NCBI GenBank assembly: GCA_036524005.1
Contig: DATDDB010000016.1
Location: 1 to 24,847, forward strand
Source: DATDDB01 sp036524005
Lineage (GTDB): Bacteria > Pseudomonadota > Gammaproteobacteria > Burkholderiales > Gallionellaceae
Length of the DNA stretch: 24,847 bases
Direction: 5' to 3'
Below, piece after piece: positions 1-7,422 of this stretch (the first letter of the stretch is position 1; every line of letters starts with the position of its first letter). Below the pieces are notes generated by a model. It was given only the letters and a program-made list of their open reading frames with translations. It was not told the origin of the DNA and made no database searches. A program made the translations under genes and the position numbers.

Positions 1-190
1 GCCGCGCCGCTCCATCAACAAGGCGGGCGAAGCGGTGATGGTTTCCACCGAGGGTCGCCACGATCCCTGCGTCGGCATCCGCGCCACCCCCATCGCCGAA
101 GCCATGCTCGCCCTGGTGCTGATGGACCATGCCCTGAGGCACCGCGCGCAGAATGCGGATGTGCAGGTTGCGACGCCGAAAATCCGTTGA
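1..190 (+). CDS. aroC: Chorismate synthase, C-terminal end (partial)
   Basis: The frame starting at base 2 is open from the window edge to a TGA at 188-190 and encodes the last 62 residues of chorismate synthase, the final enzyme of the shikimate pathway (EPSP to chorismate, FMN-dependent, cytoplasmic). The recognisable family signature is the RRSINKAGEA stretch followed by GRHDPCVGIRATPIAEAM, which contains the conserved C-terminal active-site region with the Arg-His-Asp and Arg-Ala-Pro-like motifs, then the alanine-rich end helix. The 5' part lies outside the window. The next gene starts only 7 bases downstream, so they may share a transcript. Confidence 0.93.
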   Translation, partial: PRRSINKAGEAVMVSTEGRHDPCVGIRATPIAEAMLALVLMDHALRHRAQNADVQVATPKIR

Positions 191-197
191 GGAAACG

Positions 198-461
198 GTG
201 TCATATAAGGATACTCACTGGCGAATACTTGTTGCATTTGCCCGGCTCTTTGGGGTGATGGGTATTTTGGCGGGAACTGTATTTGCGCTTTCAGTATTTT
301 ATTACTGGACAACTCCGGAAGTTGCTCGAAAAGTTTCTACTTTCAGCGGGAGTGCAGTTGTCGATTCCGCCCTCGCGGCGATGTTTTGTTATGCGCTTGG
401 CGTTTCGTTCTTATTTGTCAAGGCAGACATGCCCGGTTTCCTCAAGGACGAAAATTCGTAG
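198..461 (+). CDS. Small two-helix membrane protein, unknown function
   Basis: The frame encodes 87 residues from a GTG at 198. I prefer this start to the upstream ATG at 153 because a GAGGAAA ribosome site at 189-195 sits just before it and because the ATG start would overlap aroC. Two hydrophobic segments are visible, roughly residues 8-34 and 46-70, with a short charged tail (KADMPGFLKDENS). The stop codon TAG lies inside the left arm of an inverted repeat, so the repeat may act as its terminator. I do not recognise the family. It could be translationally coupled to aroC, or it could be a poorly conserved ORF. Confidence 0.55.
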   Translation: MSYKDTHWRILVAFARLFGVMGILAGTVFALSVFYYWTTPEVARKVSTFSGSAVVDSALAAMFCYALGVSFLFVKADMPGFLKDENS

Positions 462-491
462 GTCGGGTTAGCGCAGCCTAACCCGACCTAC
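458..491. repeat. Perfect 13-bp inverted repeat, REP-like or terminator-like
   Basis: GTAGGTCGGGTTA at 458-470 is mirrored by TAACCCGACCTAC at 479-491 around an 8-base loop. The element overlaps the stop codon of the preceding small gene and has no strong T-tract. Very similar palindromes are familiar as dispersed intergenic repeats in proteobacterial genomes, so both a REP-like identity and a transcript-end role are plausible. Confidence 0.75.
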
Positions 492-672
492 AAAAATGAT
501 GCATGCCCAAGGTATTCTGCCAATTTCCCCTGTGCGCCGCGAGTAGCGCAGGCTGGTCGGGGGATGTCGGCGAGGACTGTTTGAGCGCGTAGCGCGAGTT
601 CCGCAGCCGCCCGACCAGGCGAGCAACGCAGGGAACCCCGCAGGGGCGGCAAACCGGGGGCGATTTCTTTTG

Positions 673-704
673 GTTACTTTTCTTGGCAAGACAAGAAAAG
701 TAAC
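673..704. repeat. Perfect 13-bp inverted repeat
   Basis: GTTACTTTTCTTG (673-685) and CAAGAAAAGTAAC (692-704) form a perfect stem with a six-base loop. It is AT-rich within a GC-rich surrounding, which is typical of a dispersed repeat element rather than an ordinary terminator. Confidence 0.75.
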
Positions 705-747
705 TTGCCGCCGGCAACCCCGGCGCTAAGTTTCGAGTGCAGCCGAA

Positions 748-780
748 CCGTTCACCCTTCGACAAGCTCAGGGCGAACGG
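748..780. repeat. Imperfect palindrome of the TTCGACAAGCTCAGGG type
   Basis: CCGTTC-A-CCC at 748-757 is mirrored by GGG-C-GAACGG at 771-780 around a core containing TTCGACAAGCTCAG. This motif is a familiar dispersed intergenic repeat in beta- and gammaproteobacteria. Copy number in this genome cannot be judged from the window; only one copy is present here. Confidence 0.65.
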
Positions 781-825
781 TTAGCGTAGGCATGGAGTAG
801 CCTGCCGGTTGCACCCCCATCCCAG

Positions 826-848
826 CCTTCCCCCTGAAAGGGGGAAGG
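826..848. repeat. 10-bp C-rich/G-rich inverted repeat
   Basis: CCTTCCCCCT (826-835) pairs with AGGGGGAAGG (839-848) across the loop GAA. It lies about 30 bases beyond the stop of the minus-strand glycosyltransferase, so it could form the 3' hairpin of that transcript, but no T-tract follows on the minus strand. Confidence 0.6.
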
Positions 849-876
849 AGAGGCAAGGCGCATATCCACCACAGCG

Positions 877-2517
877 CTAATTCGGAACCTTCTGATACAG
901 CCTGAACCGCTCGCGCCTGTCCCCGGTGCGCGCGCCTTCCCATATCTTGTCCCAGCCGATCTCCTGCTCGACCGGCTTGGCGGCGATATTTCCCTGCACC
1001 AATAGCAGATTGCACTTGGTGCGCGCCTTGCGGCTGGTGGTGATGCCGCCGAAATATTCCAGCATGGCGCGCTGGCTGTCGCCCAGGTGGTCACCAGCGA
1101 TGCAGTTGTATTTCGCGGGCAGGGCGTGCTTCAGGCTGGTCACCATGCCGCGGTAGCTTTTGCCGCTTTCCAGCCAGGGCAGCCAGATCGTCATGGTAAG
1201 CACCCACAGCAGGGTGACGCCGCCAGCCCAGTTGATGACGGAGCGGCGCACGGAACGCCCCACGCGCCACACCAGCACGACCCACATGACGGTGGCGCAC
1301 ACGGCGATCCAGAACGGAACGGGCTCGAAGACAGGCGCGAAGCCGGGCTGGTAATCCTTCAACCAGTGGGTGATCTTGGCGTTGTTGTCGAGCAGCAGTC
1401 CCGCCCAGCCCCACCATAACGCGATGGCGAGCAGGCCGAAGGTCATGATGCCGAACCAGTCCAGCGCATTGGATGCGCCCCGGCGCAGGCTGGGCAGCGC
1501 AGCCGTGGCGAGCAACGCCAGCGGCAGCAGCATGGGCAGGGCGAATACATCTTCGATGTTGGGCACCAGGCTCAGTGCGAACAGCATCACGCAGAAAGTG
1601 ACGACCAGCAGCTGGTATTGCGGCTCATAACGCAGGTTGCGCCGCACTTTCCATACTGCCCAGGCCGCCAGCGGCCAGGCAGGCCACGCCAGCCAAGGCA
1701 GCGCCTGGACGTAGTACCAAGCTTCGTGGCCGAAGTCGGTCTGGGCGTAATTGAACCAGCGCCCGATATTGTGTTCCCATGCCCATTCCATGAACAATTG
1801 CGGCGAGCGGTCGTACAGCAGCCACGGCCAGATGGTCAGCCAGGGCAGGGCGCATAGCACGGCAATGCCCAGCGCCTGGAAATAGGGGCGGTTGCGCCAG
1901 TTGCGGAACAGCAGCAGTCCGGCGCTGATGAGCAGGAATAATATCGGGGCGATGAAGCCTTTGGACATGAAGCCCAGTCCCAGGCCGATGCCGATGAATA
2001 TGCCCGCGCGGCGGCGGAAGCGCAGCGCCAGCCCGTAGCCATACAACATCATGGCGCAGCCGGCGAGCAAGGCGAGGTCGGTGACCAGCAGGTGCGCGCG
2101 GATCAAAAGCCCCAGGCAGCCGATCAGGATGATGGCTGCGCTCCAGCCGCGATATTTGCCGAACAGGTCGCGCCCGGCCAGGCCGGTGAACAGCAGGGTA
2201 AGCGCAACGTAAAACGCGCTGGCCAGGCGCGCACCGTCGTGCAGCGGCATGATCGGGGAGAACAGCTTGGCAAGCAGTGCCGCGGTGATGTAGAACAGCG
2301 GCGGCTTGTCCATGTAGGGCTCGCCCGCCAGGGTGGGCACCAGCCAGTCGCCGCTTTGCAGAATATGGTAGATCAGGCCGAAACTGTATGCTTCGTCGGG
2401 CTTCCACGGATCATGGCCAATGATTCCGGTGAACAGCCAGACTGCGCTGAGCAGCGCCAGCAAGCCGGCCTTGAACGGCGTGATGGGTGTTTCGTTGGCG
2501 GCGGAATATGGAAACAT
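877..2517 (-). CDS. GT-C glycosyltransferase, ArnT/PMT-like, membrane
   Basis: 546-residue polytopic inner-membrane protein. Its N-terminus carries the ArnT/PMT-type pattern: a first helix, then DPWKPDEAY with the acidic catalytic-loop residues (about residues 36-44), and a YMDKPPLFY segment around residue 69 that is typical of this family. About ten further hydrophobic segments follow, then a soluble C-terminal domain of roughly 100 residues. Members transfer a sugar from a polyprenyl-phosphate donor to lipid A, protein or another acceptor on the periplasmic side; the acceptor here cannot be read from sequence. I place the start at the ATG at 2517; a TTG directly upstream is also possible. 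No clear ribosome site is visible. Confidence 0.85.
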   Translation of the reverse strand: MFPYSAANETPITPFKAGLLALLSAVWLFTGIIGHDPWKPDEAYSFGLIYHILQSGDWLVPTLAGEPYMDKPPLFYITAALLAKLFSPIMPLHDGARLASAFYVALTLLFTGLAGRDLFGKYRGWSAAIILIGCLGLLIRAHLLVTDLALLAGCAMMLYGYGLALRFRRRAGIFIGIGLGLGFMSKGFIAPILFLLISAGLLLFRNWRNRPYFQALGIAVLCALPWLTIWPWLLYDRSPQLFMEWAWEHNIGRWFNYAQTDFGHEAWYYVQALPWLAWPAWPLAAWAVWKVRRNLRYEPQYQLLVVTFCVMLFALSLVPNIEDVFALPMLLPLALLATAALPSLRRGASNALDWFGIMTFGLLAIALWWGWAGLLLDNNAKITHWLKDYQPGFAPVFEPVPFWIAVCATVMWVVLVWRVGRSVRRSVINWAGGVTLLWVLTMTIWLPWLESGKSYRGMVTSLKHALPAKYNCIAGDHLGDSQRAMLEYFGGITTSRKARTKCNLLLVQGNIAAKPVEQEIGWDKIWEGARTGDRRERFRLYQKVPN

Positions 2518-2580
2518 CAAGATTGCGCTGGGTCAGTTACGCATGAATGGAGTTCGATCGCTTCTGCAATTCGTCCGCCA

Positions 2581-2613
2581 AAAAACAAAAAGGCAGCGTG
2601 TGCTGCCCTTTTG
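2581..2613 (-). terminator. Rho-independent terminator of rpmE
   Basis: Read on the minus strand, GGCAGC (2608-2603), loop ACAC, GCTGCC (2598-2593) is followed by a long T-rich run (2592-2581). It lies 25 bases after the rpmE stop and is a textbook intrinsic terminator. Confidence 0.9.
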
Positions 2614-2637
2614 GGTGAGGCCAGGTACAAAAGTTCC

Positions 2638-2859
2638 TCAGGCGGCAGCCTTGGCGCCCGGTTTGCCGTATTTCTGGCGGAATTTCTCGACGCGACCGGC
2701 GGTATCCACGATCTTTTGCGTGCCGGTGTAGAACGGGTGGCACTCGGAGCAGACTTCCACGTGCAGCGGCTTGCCCAGGGTGGAGCGGGTCTTGAACTTG
2801 TTCCCGCAGCTGCAGTTCACGTCGATTTCATCGTATTGCGGATGGGTATCGGCTTTCAT
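2638..2859 (-). CDS. rpmE: 50S ribosomal protein L31, zinc-binding type
   Basis: 73 residues, the usual length. The N-terminus MKADTHPQYDEI is characteristic of L31. The zinc ligands of the C+ type are present: CSC at about residues 17-19 and CSEC at about 37-40, followed by HPFYTGTQKIVDTAGRVEKF. It is a component of the large ribosomal subunit and part of an inter-subunit bridge. An AAGGA ribosome site precedes the ATG at 2859 with about 8 bases of spacing. The gene is monocistronic, ending at the terminator at 2581-2613. The zinc-type form suggests a zinc-free paralogue may exist elsewhere. Confidence 0.96.
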   Translation of the reverse strand: MKADTHPQYDEIDVNCSCGNKFKTRSTLGKPLHVEVCSECHPFYTGTQKIVDTAGRVEKFRQKYGKPGAKAAA

Positions 2860-3032
2860 AATTCGTATCCTTGCTCAAAAGTTGGGCGCGGCGGTTGTAC
2901 GCGCTCGGGTTAAGGGGCGAGATTATCCACGAAAACGGGGTTTCAGGCAACCGCCAAATTCGGGTGGGCTCAGGAGGCTTAATCCATGGCGGAATGTGCC
3001 TTGTTTGGCTAGAATCAACGTCTTTGAAAAAT

Positions 3033-3051
3033 ACCGGCAAAAATTGCCGGT
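3033..3051. promoter_or_regulatory. Perfect 8-bp palindrome in the leader of the MFS gene
   Basis: ACCGGCAA (3033-3040), AAA, TTGCCGGT (3044-3051) forms a compact hairpin or operator-like palindrome 35 bases before the MFS start codon. A possible -10 box TAGAAT lies at 3010-3015, though without a good -35. It could be a repressor site or an RNA hairpin. Confidence 0.4.
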
Positions 3052-3085
3052 CCTGCAACAACGCCTTGATTCAGAGAGATAACGC

Positions 3086-4357
3086 ATGTTGACACGCCAG
3101 GATTACCGCACACTGTCGCTCTCGGCGCTAGGCGGGGCGCTGGAATTCTACGATTTCATCATTTTCGCGTTTTTCGCGAAGGAAATCGGCAAGCTGTTTT
3201 TTCCCAACGACGTCGAATGGCTGCAGCAGGTGCAGGCCTATTCCATATTTGCGGTGGGATACCTGGCGCGCCCGCTGGGCGGGGTGCTGATGGCACATTC
3301 CGGCGACCTGCTGGGGCGCAAGCGCATGTTCATGTTCAGCATTTTCCTGATGGCGCTTCCCACGCTGGCCATCGGCCTGCTGCCGACTTACGCCACGCTG
3401 GGGTACTGGGCGCCGCTGCTGCTGCTAATGCTGCGCATTTTGCAGGGGGCGGCCATCGGCGGGGAGATCCCCGGCGCCTGGGTGTTTGTCTCCGAGCATG
3501 TGCAGCAGCGCCATGTCGGCGTGGCCTGCGGGACGCTCACGGCCGGCCTGACCGGCGGCATCCTGCTCGGCTCGATGGTGGCGATTGCGGTCAACAAGGC
3601 GTACACCCCCGACGAGGTGCTCGCGGAAGGCTGGCGCGTGCCATTCATCATCGGCGGATTGTTCGGCATGCTGTCCGTGTGGCTGCGCCGATACCTGGAG
3701 GAGACGCCGGTGTTCCGCGAGCTGCATGCCGCGCAAAAGCTGGCGGATGAGATCCCGCTCAAGAAAGTGGTGCGCGAACACAGGGGGGCGGTGTTGCTGG
3801 TGATGCTTATGACCTGGCTGCTTTCCGCCGCGATCGTGGTGATGATCGTGATGACGCCCGTGCTGGTGCAAAAAAATAATGCCATTCCGGCCGCAACGGC
3901 GCTGGAAGCGAATGCCATTGCGACATTGTTCTTGAGCCTGGGCTGCATCGTCTTCGGGGCCTTGGCCGACCGCTTCGGGCCGGGGCGTGTGCTGGCGATC
4001 GGCTGCATCGCGCTGGGATTGACCTCGATGCTGTTTTACATGGAGGTGCCCCAGATGCCGGAGCGCATCAACGAGCTGTATGCGCTGTGCGGGTTCTTTG
4101 TCGGCGTGATCGGGGTGGTCCCGAGCGTGGCGGTGCGCGCCTTCCCCGCGGTGGTGCGTTTTTCCGGGCTGTCATTTTCGTATAACGTGGCCTATGCCGT
4201 ATTCGGCGGGCTGACCCCGGTGCTGGTAAGCAGGCTGGATAAACTGGATCACTTGGCGGCGGCGTACTATGTGGCTGTGCTTAGCGTGCTGGGGGTATCG
4301 ATCGGGCTGTATTTGTGGAAGCGGCCTGTCGCGGGCAAAGCAGGGCAAGCCGGGTGA
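3086..4357 (+). CDS. MFS transporter, metabolite:H+ symporter (MHS) type
   Basis: 423 residues with about twelve hydrophobic segments. The N-terminal GGALEFYDFIIF (residues 16-27) is typical of the MHS branch (ProP, KgtP, ShiA relatives). MFS motif A appears as HSGDLLGRKR at 71-80, followed by RILQGAAIGGEIPG at 117-130, and a second copy of motif A as GALADRFGPGR in the second half. It imports a small metabolite, usually an organic acid or osmolyte, with protons across the inner membrane; the substrate is not readable. A weak AGAGAG ribosome site precedes the ATG. It is likely transcribed alone, with the palindrome at 3033-3051 in its leader. Confidence 0.85.
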   Translation: MLTRQDYRTLSLSALGGALEFYDFIIFAFFAKEIGKLFFPNDVEWLQQVQAYSIFAVGYLARPLGGVLMAHSGDLLGRKRMFMFSIFLMALPTLAIGLLPTYATLGYWAPLLLLMLRILQGAAIGGEIPGAWVFVSEHVQQRHVGVACGTLTAGLTGGILLGSMVAIAVNKAYTPDEVLAEGWRVPFIIGGLFGMLSVWLRRYLEETPVFRELHAAQKLADEIPLKKVVREHRGAVLLVMLMTWLLSAAIVVMIVMTPVLVQKNNAIPAATALEANAIATLFLSLGCIVFGALADRFGPGRVLAIGCIALGLTSMLFYMEVPQMPERINELYALCGFFVGVIGVVPSVAVRAFPAVVRFSGLSFSYNVAYAVFGGLTPVLVSRLDKLDHLAAAYYVAVLSVLGVSIGLYLWKRPVAGKAGQAG

Positions 4358-4390
4358 GCATGTCCGTGCGCGTGAGCCGGGCATGCTTTT
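4357..4390 (+). terminator. Possible terminator after the MFS gene
   Basis: AGCATG (4357-4362) pairs with CATGCT (4382-4387), with additional CC/GG pairing inside, and is followed by TTTT. The loop is large, so this is a moderate candidate only. Confidence 0.4.
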
Positions 4391-4445
4391 CGTGCGACAA
4401 TGCGGGCCGTTAGTTTCCGGCGAAATTTAAATTTCAGGGCTCAAA

Positions 4446-5414
4446 GTGGTTTTGGATCAACTCAAGAAGTTGCTTGCCGACGAAATGGCTGCGGTGGATG
4501 CGACGATACGCGAACGTCTGCGTTCCGAGGTCGTGCTGGTCAACCAGGTGAGCGAATACATTATTAATGGCGGCGGCAAGCGCATCCGTCCGGTGCTGGT
4601 GGTGCTTTCGGCCAGGGCGTTCGGCTATGGCGGCAAGCATCACCACAGCCTGGCCGCGGTGGTGGAGTTCATCCATACCGCCACCTTGCTGCATGACGAC
4701 GTGGTGGATGAGTCGGCCATGCGCCGTGGCAATGCCACGGCCAATGCCTTGTTCGGCAATGCGGCCAGCGTGCTGGTCGGCGACTTTCTGTATTCGCGCG
4801 CTTTCCAGATGATGGTGGAGGTGGGCGACATGCGCGTGATGCAGATATTGGCGGATGCCACCAATACCATTGCCGAGGGTGAGGTGCTGCAATTGCTTAA
4901 CTGCAACGATGCCAGCGTGGACGCGGCGAATTACCTGCATGTGATCCATTGCAAGACCGCCAAGCTGTTTGAGGCGGCAATGAGCCTGGGAGCGATTCTT
5001 TCCGGGGCGGGCAGGGAGATGGAGCTGGCCGCGGCAAAATACGGCATGCATCTGGGGACTGCCTTTCAGTTGGTGGATGATGTGCTGGATTATTCCGGAG
5101 ACGAAAACGAAACCGGAAAGAACCTGGGCGACGACCTGGCGGAGGGCAAGCCGACCCTGCCGCTGATTTACGCCATGCAGCATGGCAATGCAAGCCAGGC
5201 CGAGGTGGTGCGCAATGCCATCGAGCAGGGTGATATAGCCCGGTTTGGCGATGTGCTGGCGGTGATCAAGGCGACTGGCGCGCTTGAATACACCCGCCAA
5301 CAGGCGCAACGCGAAGCAGATTCGGCATGTGCTGCAATTTCTGCATTGCCGGATACGAAATTCAAGGAATCCCTGCTACAATTAGCAGGCTTTGCCGCTG
5401 CGCGGCAATTTTGA
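4446..5414 (+). CDS. ispB: Octaprenyl (polyprenyl) diphosphate synthase
   Basis: 322 residues, the normal family length. It makes the polyprenyl tail of ubiquinone by adding isopentenyl diphosphate to farnesyl diphosphate. The substrate-binding stretch GGGKRIRP is at 42-49. The first aspartate-rich motif is HDDVVDE (D84, D85, D88) and the second is DDVLD (D211, D212, D215); together they bind Mg2+ and diphosphate. The start is GTG at 4446, with a weak CAGGG site upstream; TTG at 4452 is an alternative. Supplying quinone fits a respiratory neighbourhood, but the position is likely coincidental. The tRNA-Pro begins one base after the stop codon. Confidence 0.94.
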   Translation: MVLDQLKKLLADEMAAVDATIRERLRSEVVLVNQVSEYIINGGGKRIRPVLVVLSARAFGYGGKHHHSLAAVVEFIHTATLLHDDVVDESAMRRGNATANALFGNAASVLVGDFLYSRAFQMMVEVGDMRVMQILADATNTIAEGEVLQLLNCNDASVDAANYLHVIHCKTAKLFEAAMSLGAILSGAGREMELAAAKYGMHLGTAFQLVDDVLDYSGDENETGKNLGDDLAEGKPTLPLIYAMQHGNASQAEVVRNAIEQGDIARFGDVLAVIKATGALEYTRQQAQREADSACAAISALPDTKFKESLLQLAGFAAARQF

Positions 5415-5415
5415 A

Positions 5416-5492
<77 letters not shown>

Positions 5493-5535
5493 GGCATAAA
5501 TAATAAGAGCCAAAAAATGCGGCCATAGGCTCGCG

Positions 5536-5567
5536 CAAGGGGAGTGTTGGTGGAAATTCCCTTGTTT
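5536..5567 (+). terminator. Weak hairpin after tRNA-Pro
   Basis: CAAGGGGA (5536-5543) pairs with TTCCCTTG (5557-5564) with one G-T wobble, followed by TTT. It could end the ispB-tRNA transcript. The T-tract is short. Confidence 0.35.
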
Positions 5568-5665
5568 ACAGTCCGTTAATAGCTTCCCGCGATAAGACCT
5601 TGTTCTGCGCAAGGCATGCACCTTTTCATTGCGGAAAAGCCGCCAATTCTATGCCCATAAAGCTA

Positions 5666-5695
5666 TTGCACAGAAAATAATAGTGGTGTTAGAAT
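5666..5695 (+). promoter_or_regulatory. Candidate sigma70 promoter for the 34-aa/cytochrome c4 genes
   Basis: TTGCAC at 5666-5671 and TAGAAT at 5690-5695 are separated by 18 bases in an AT-rich stretch, about 70 bases upstream of the 34-aa gene. The rest of 5493-5764 holds only the weak hairpin at 5536-5567 and no other gene that I can support. Confidence 0.5.
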
Positions 5696-5764
5696 TCACA
5701 CGATGTAAAAACAGAATAAATTTTTGTCTTTTTAATCAGAGGGTTAATACGGAGGAGGCGTGAT

Positions 5765-5869
5765 ATGTTTTCAACTGAAGTAACAACGAGCCAAGTCGTT
5801 ACCATGTATGTGGTGATGTTTGTTTTCTTTTTTGGTTTGGCCATTGCATTGCTTAAAAAGAATTCTTAA
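5765..5869 (+). CDS. 34-aa single-helix membrane micro-protein
   Basis: ATG at 5765 is preceded by GGAGGAGG (5751-5758) at ideal distance; the frame ends with TAA at 5867. The peptide begins MFSTEVTTSQVV, continues with one hydrophobic helix (about residues 13-30, rich in V, F and M) and ends LLKKNS, giving a positive-inside C-terminus. The size and topology resemble CcoQ/FixQ-like small subunits of cbb3 oxidases, but there is no diagnostic motif, so the assignment is only by context. It lies 74 bases before the c4 cytochrome, probably in the same transcript. Confidence 0.7.
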   Translation: MFSTEVTTSQVVTMYVVMFVFFFGLAIALLKKNS

Positions 5870-5943
5870 TAGTGCGCGGCTGTACATTCGGCCGTTTTGA
5901 GAGAATGTATTTCTTAATTCAAGAACCAGTGGGGGTGAGGGAA

Positions 5944-6657
5944 ATGCGGAAGTCTATGAATAAGTTGGCGTTGCTCTGTGGCGTCGCAGCGGCATTTGTT
6001 GCCGGGGCGAGTTTCGCAGCAGAAGGAAATGCTGAAAAGGGGAAGGCAATATTTAACAGCGGCAAAGAAGGCACGGCTGTTCTTGCCTGCCAAGGATGCC
6101 ACATGGATAAGGGTCAGGGCAATGACGCCATGGGTACTCCCCGCCTTGCTGGCCAAGGTGCTGTGTATATCGTCAAGCAACTGAATGATATTGCAACCGA
6201 CAAGCGCAAGCCGACCGGCTTGGGTGAGCAAATGATCGCAATCGCCAAGGCATTGTCTGACGAGGACAAGAAAGACGTGGCTGCATACCTTCATACCCTG
6301 CAGGGTGAAGAGCTGTCCGACATGAAGGCACAGTCTGTGCCAGTCGGTCAGGCTTACCTGGGCCAGGTGATTGCCAAGTACGGCGTCAAGAACAAGGTTT
6401 CCGCCTGCCAATCTTGCCACGGTTACAATGGCCGTGGTGCGGCACCTGTGTTCCCGATGATCGGCCGCCAGAAGTACGCTTACCTGGTCAATCAGCTGAA
6501 GAGCTGGCGTGATGGCTCCAGGGCAAACGACCCTGCCGGCATGATGCGCGCAGTTGCCAAGAACCTGACGGATGACGACATCAACAACGTCGCCGCCTTC
6601 CTGGCTACAGCGGATGCAACAACGCAAGGCAACCACCGTGTTCCTTCCCAGGACTAA
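5944..6657 (+). CDS. Diheme c-type cytochrome, c4 family, periplasmic
   Basis: 237 residues. A signal peptide (about 1-26, ending GASFAA) is followed by two homologous class I cytochrome domains. Heme 1 is bound by C49, C52, H53 (CQGCH) with M97 as probable axial ligand; heme 2 by C155, C158, H159 (CQSCH) with M201. Both halves share the pattern Met-x5-6-Ala-x-Leu-(S/T)-D-(E/D)-D followed by VAA(Y/F)L, as in cytochromes c4, which deliver electrons to cbb3-type oxidases. The start could be ATG 5944 or the in-frame ATG at 5956; earlier ATGs would place a long polar leader before the signal peptide and are less likely. The tidy codon usage suggests high expression. It is a probable electron donor to the oxidase encoded downstream. 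Confidence 0.88.
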   Translation: MRKSMNKLALLCGVAAAFVAGASFAAEGNAEKGKAIFNSGKEGTAVLACQGCHMDKGQGNDAMGTPRLAGQGAVYIVKQLNDIATDKRKPTGLGEQMIAIAKALSDEDKKDVAAYLHTLQGEELSDMKAQSVPVGQAYLGQVIAKYGVKNKVSACQSCHGYNGRGAAPVFPMIGRQKYAYLVNQLKSWRDGSRANDPAGMMRAVAKNLTDDDINNVAAFLATADATTQGNHRVPSQD

Positions 6658-6723
6658 TCCTGGTCAGAAGCGGTTTCTCGCTTAACCGCGGGAGGTTGTA
6701 GAAACACGTAGCATTGTTTGAGC

Positions 6724-6752
6724 AAGCCCTGCGCCATCGAGGCGCAGGGCTT
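6724..6752 (+). terminator. 12-bp perfect hairpin after the c4 cytochrome gene
   Basis: AAGCCCTGCGCC (6724-6735), loop ATCGA, GGCGCAGGGCTT (6741-6752). The stem is very stable, but what follows (GTAGTTTGTAAAGTTT) is only moderately T-rich. It may terminate most transcripts and allow read-through, or protect the cytochrome mRNA 3' end. A smaller hairpin (GCGGTT/AACCGC, 6670-6689) precedes it. Confidence 0.55.
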
Positions 6753-6795
6753 GTAGTTTGTAAAGTTTGAATTCGACTGGAAGGGTGGTAGCGTC

Positions 6796-7410
6796 ATGGC
6801 ATCGAGCGGTTTGAAGCGCGGAGAAAAGATCCTGTTTGGCGCAGTAATATTGCTTTGTGTATTGGCGCTTGCCAGCTTTATCATCATGGAAATTTTCCGG
6901 GCGCGCTCTGAGGCGAGCTCAGGCAAGCAGTGGTACGAAAACACGACCCAGTACAACTTTTCCGAGGAAGGGTTGCGCGGATCGTCGGTGTTTCGCTACA
7001 AGGGGTGCACTTCCTGCCATCGCGCCGTGCGCAATGGCACCAACATGGGGCTGGATCTGGATGGCATCGGTTCCAAGCGCAGCCTGCAGTACCTGACAGA
7101 TTTCCTGAAAACACCTGAAACAACTTACCCAACGCGCACGGTGGATCATGGGCCGAACAAGGCCGCCGCTTTTGTGGCTGAGCTGCCCGAATCGGACCGC
7201 CATGCATTGGCGGTATTTCTGTCCGAGTTGCGCGCAGTACAGGGTTCGCCGGCAGCGCGCTTGCCGCCGGAAGGCAGATCAGGATTCGTAGACGAAATGG
7301 TCAAGGATCTGGCGCCGGAAGACTGGAAGTCTAAACATAAGGATGTCCGCGAGGAAGCGGAAAAAGCCAAGCAGAAAAAATCGGAAGATAATATTAAACC
7401 GAGCAAATAG
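6796..7410 (+). CDS. Membrane-anchored monoheme cytochrome c
   Basis: 204 residues. The N-terminus SSGLKRGEKILFG leads into an uncleaved anchor helix (about 12-32), then a periplasmic cytochrome c domain with CTSCH (C71, C74, H75) and the DGIGS motif at about 89-93. The C-terminal 35 residues are highly charged and rich in Lys/Glu. The usual Met-Pro-x-Phe axial-ligand motif is not visible; the corresponding segment reads TRTVDHGPNKAAAF, so His118 is one possible alternative ligand. The domain is paralogous to the cytochrome at 15497-15979 (shared KRGEKI anchor and DGIGS). It ends 12 bases before the half-length CcoN-like gene. It probably feeds electrons to the oxidase. Confidence 0.8.
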   Translation: MASSGLKRGEKILFGAVILLCVLALASFIIMEIFRARSEASSGKQWYENTTQYNFSEEGLRGSSVFRYKGCTSCHRAVRNGTNMGLDLDGIGSKRSLQYLTDFLKTPETTYPTRTVDHGPNKAAAFVAELPESDRHALAVFLSELRAVQGSPAARLPPEGRSGFVDEMVKDLAPEDWKSKHKDVREEAEKAKQKKSEDNIKPSK

Positions 7411-7422
7411 AGGAGCGTAAGA

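Larger units (their letters stand above)
462..876. other. Intergenic stretch without a credible gene; mosaic of palindromic repeats
   Basis: About 415 bases between the small membrane protein and the minus-strand glycosyltransferase. The short open frames on the minus strand have no ribosome sites or recognisable products. The stretch contains four separate palindromes (458-491, 673-704, 748-780, 826-848) joined by GC-rich spacer. The spacer around 530-720 resembles sequence I recall as widely dispersed in betaproteobacterial genomes; this is memory, not a search. Confidence 0.7.

Noticed and set aside
4434..5309. Minus-strand open frame of 291 codons opposite ispB
   Set aside because: ispB is certain from both aspartate-rich motifs; the antisense product is His/Gln-rich without similarity to any family I know.
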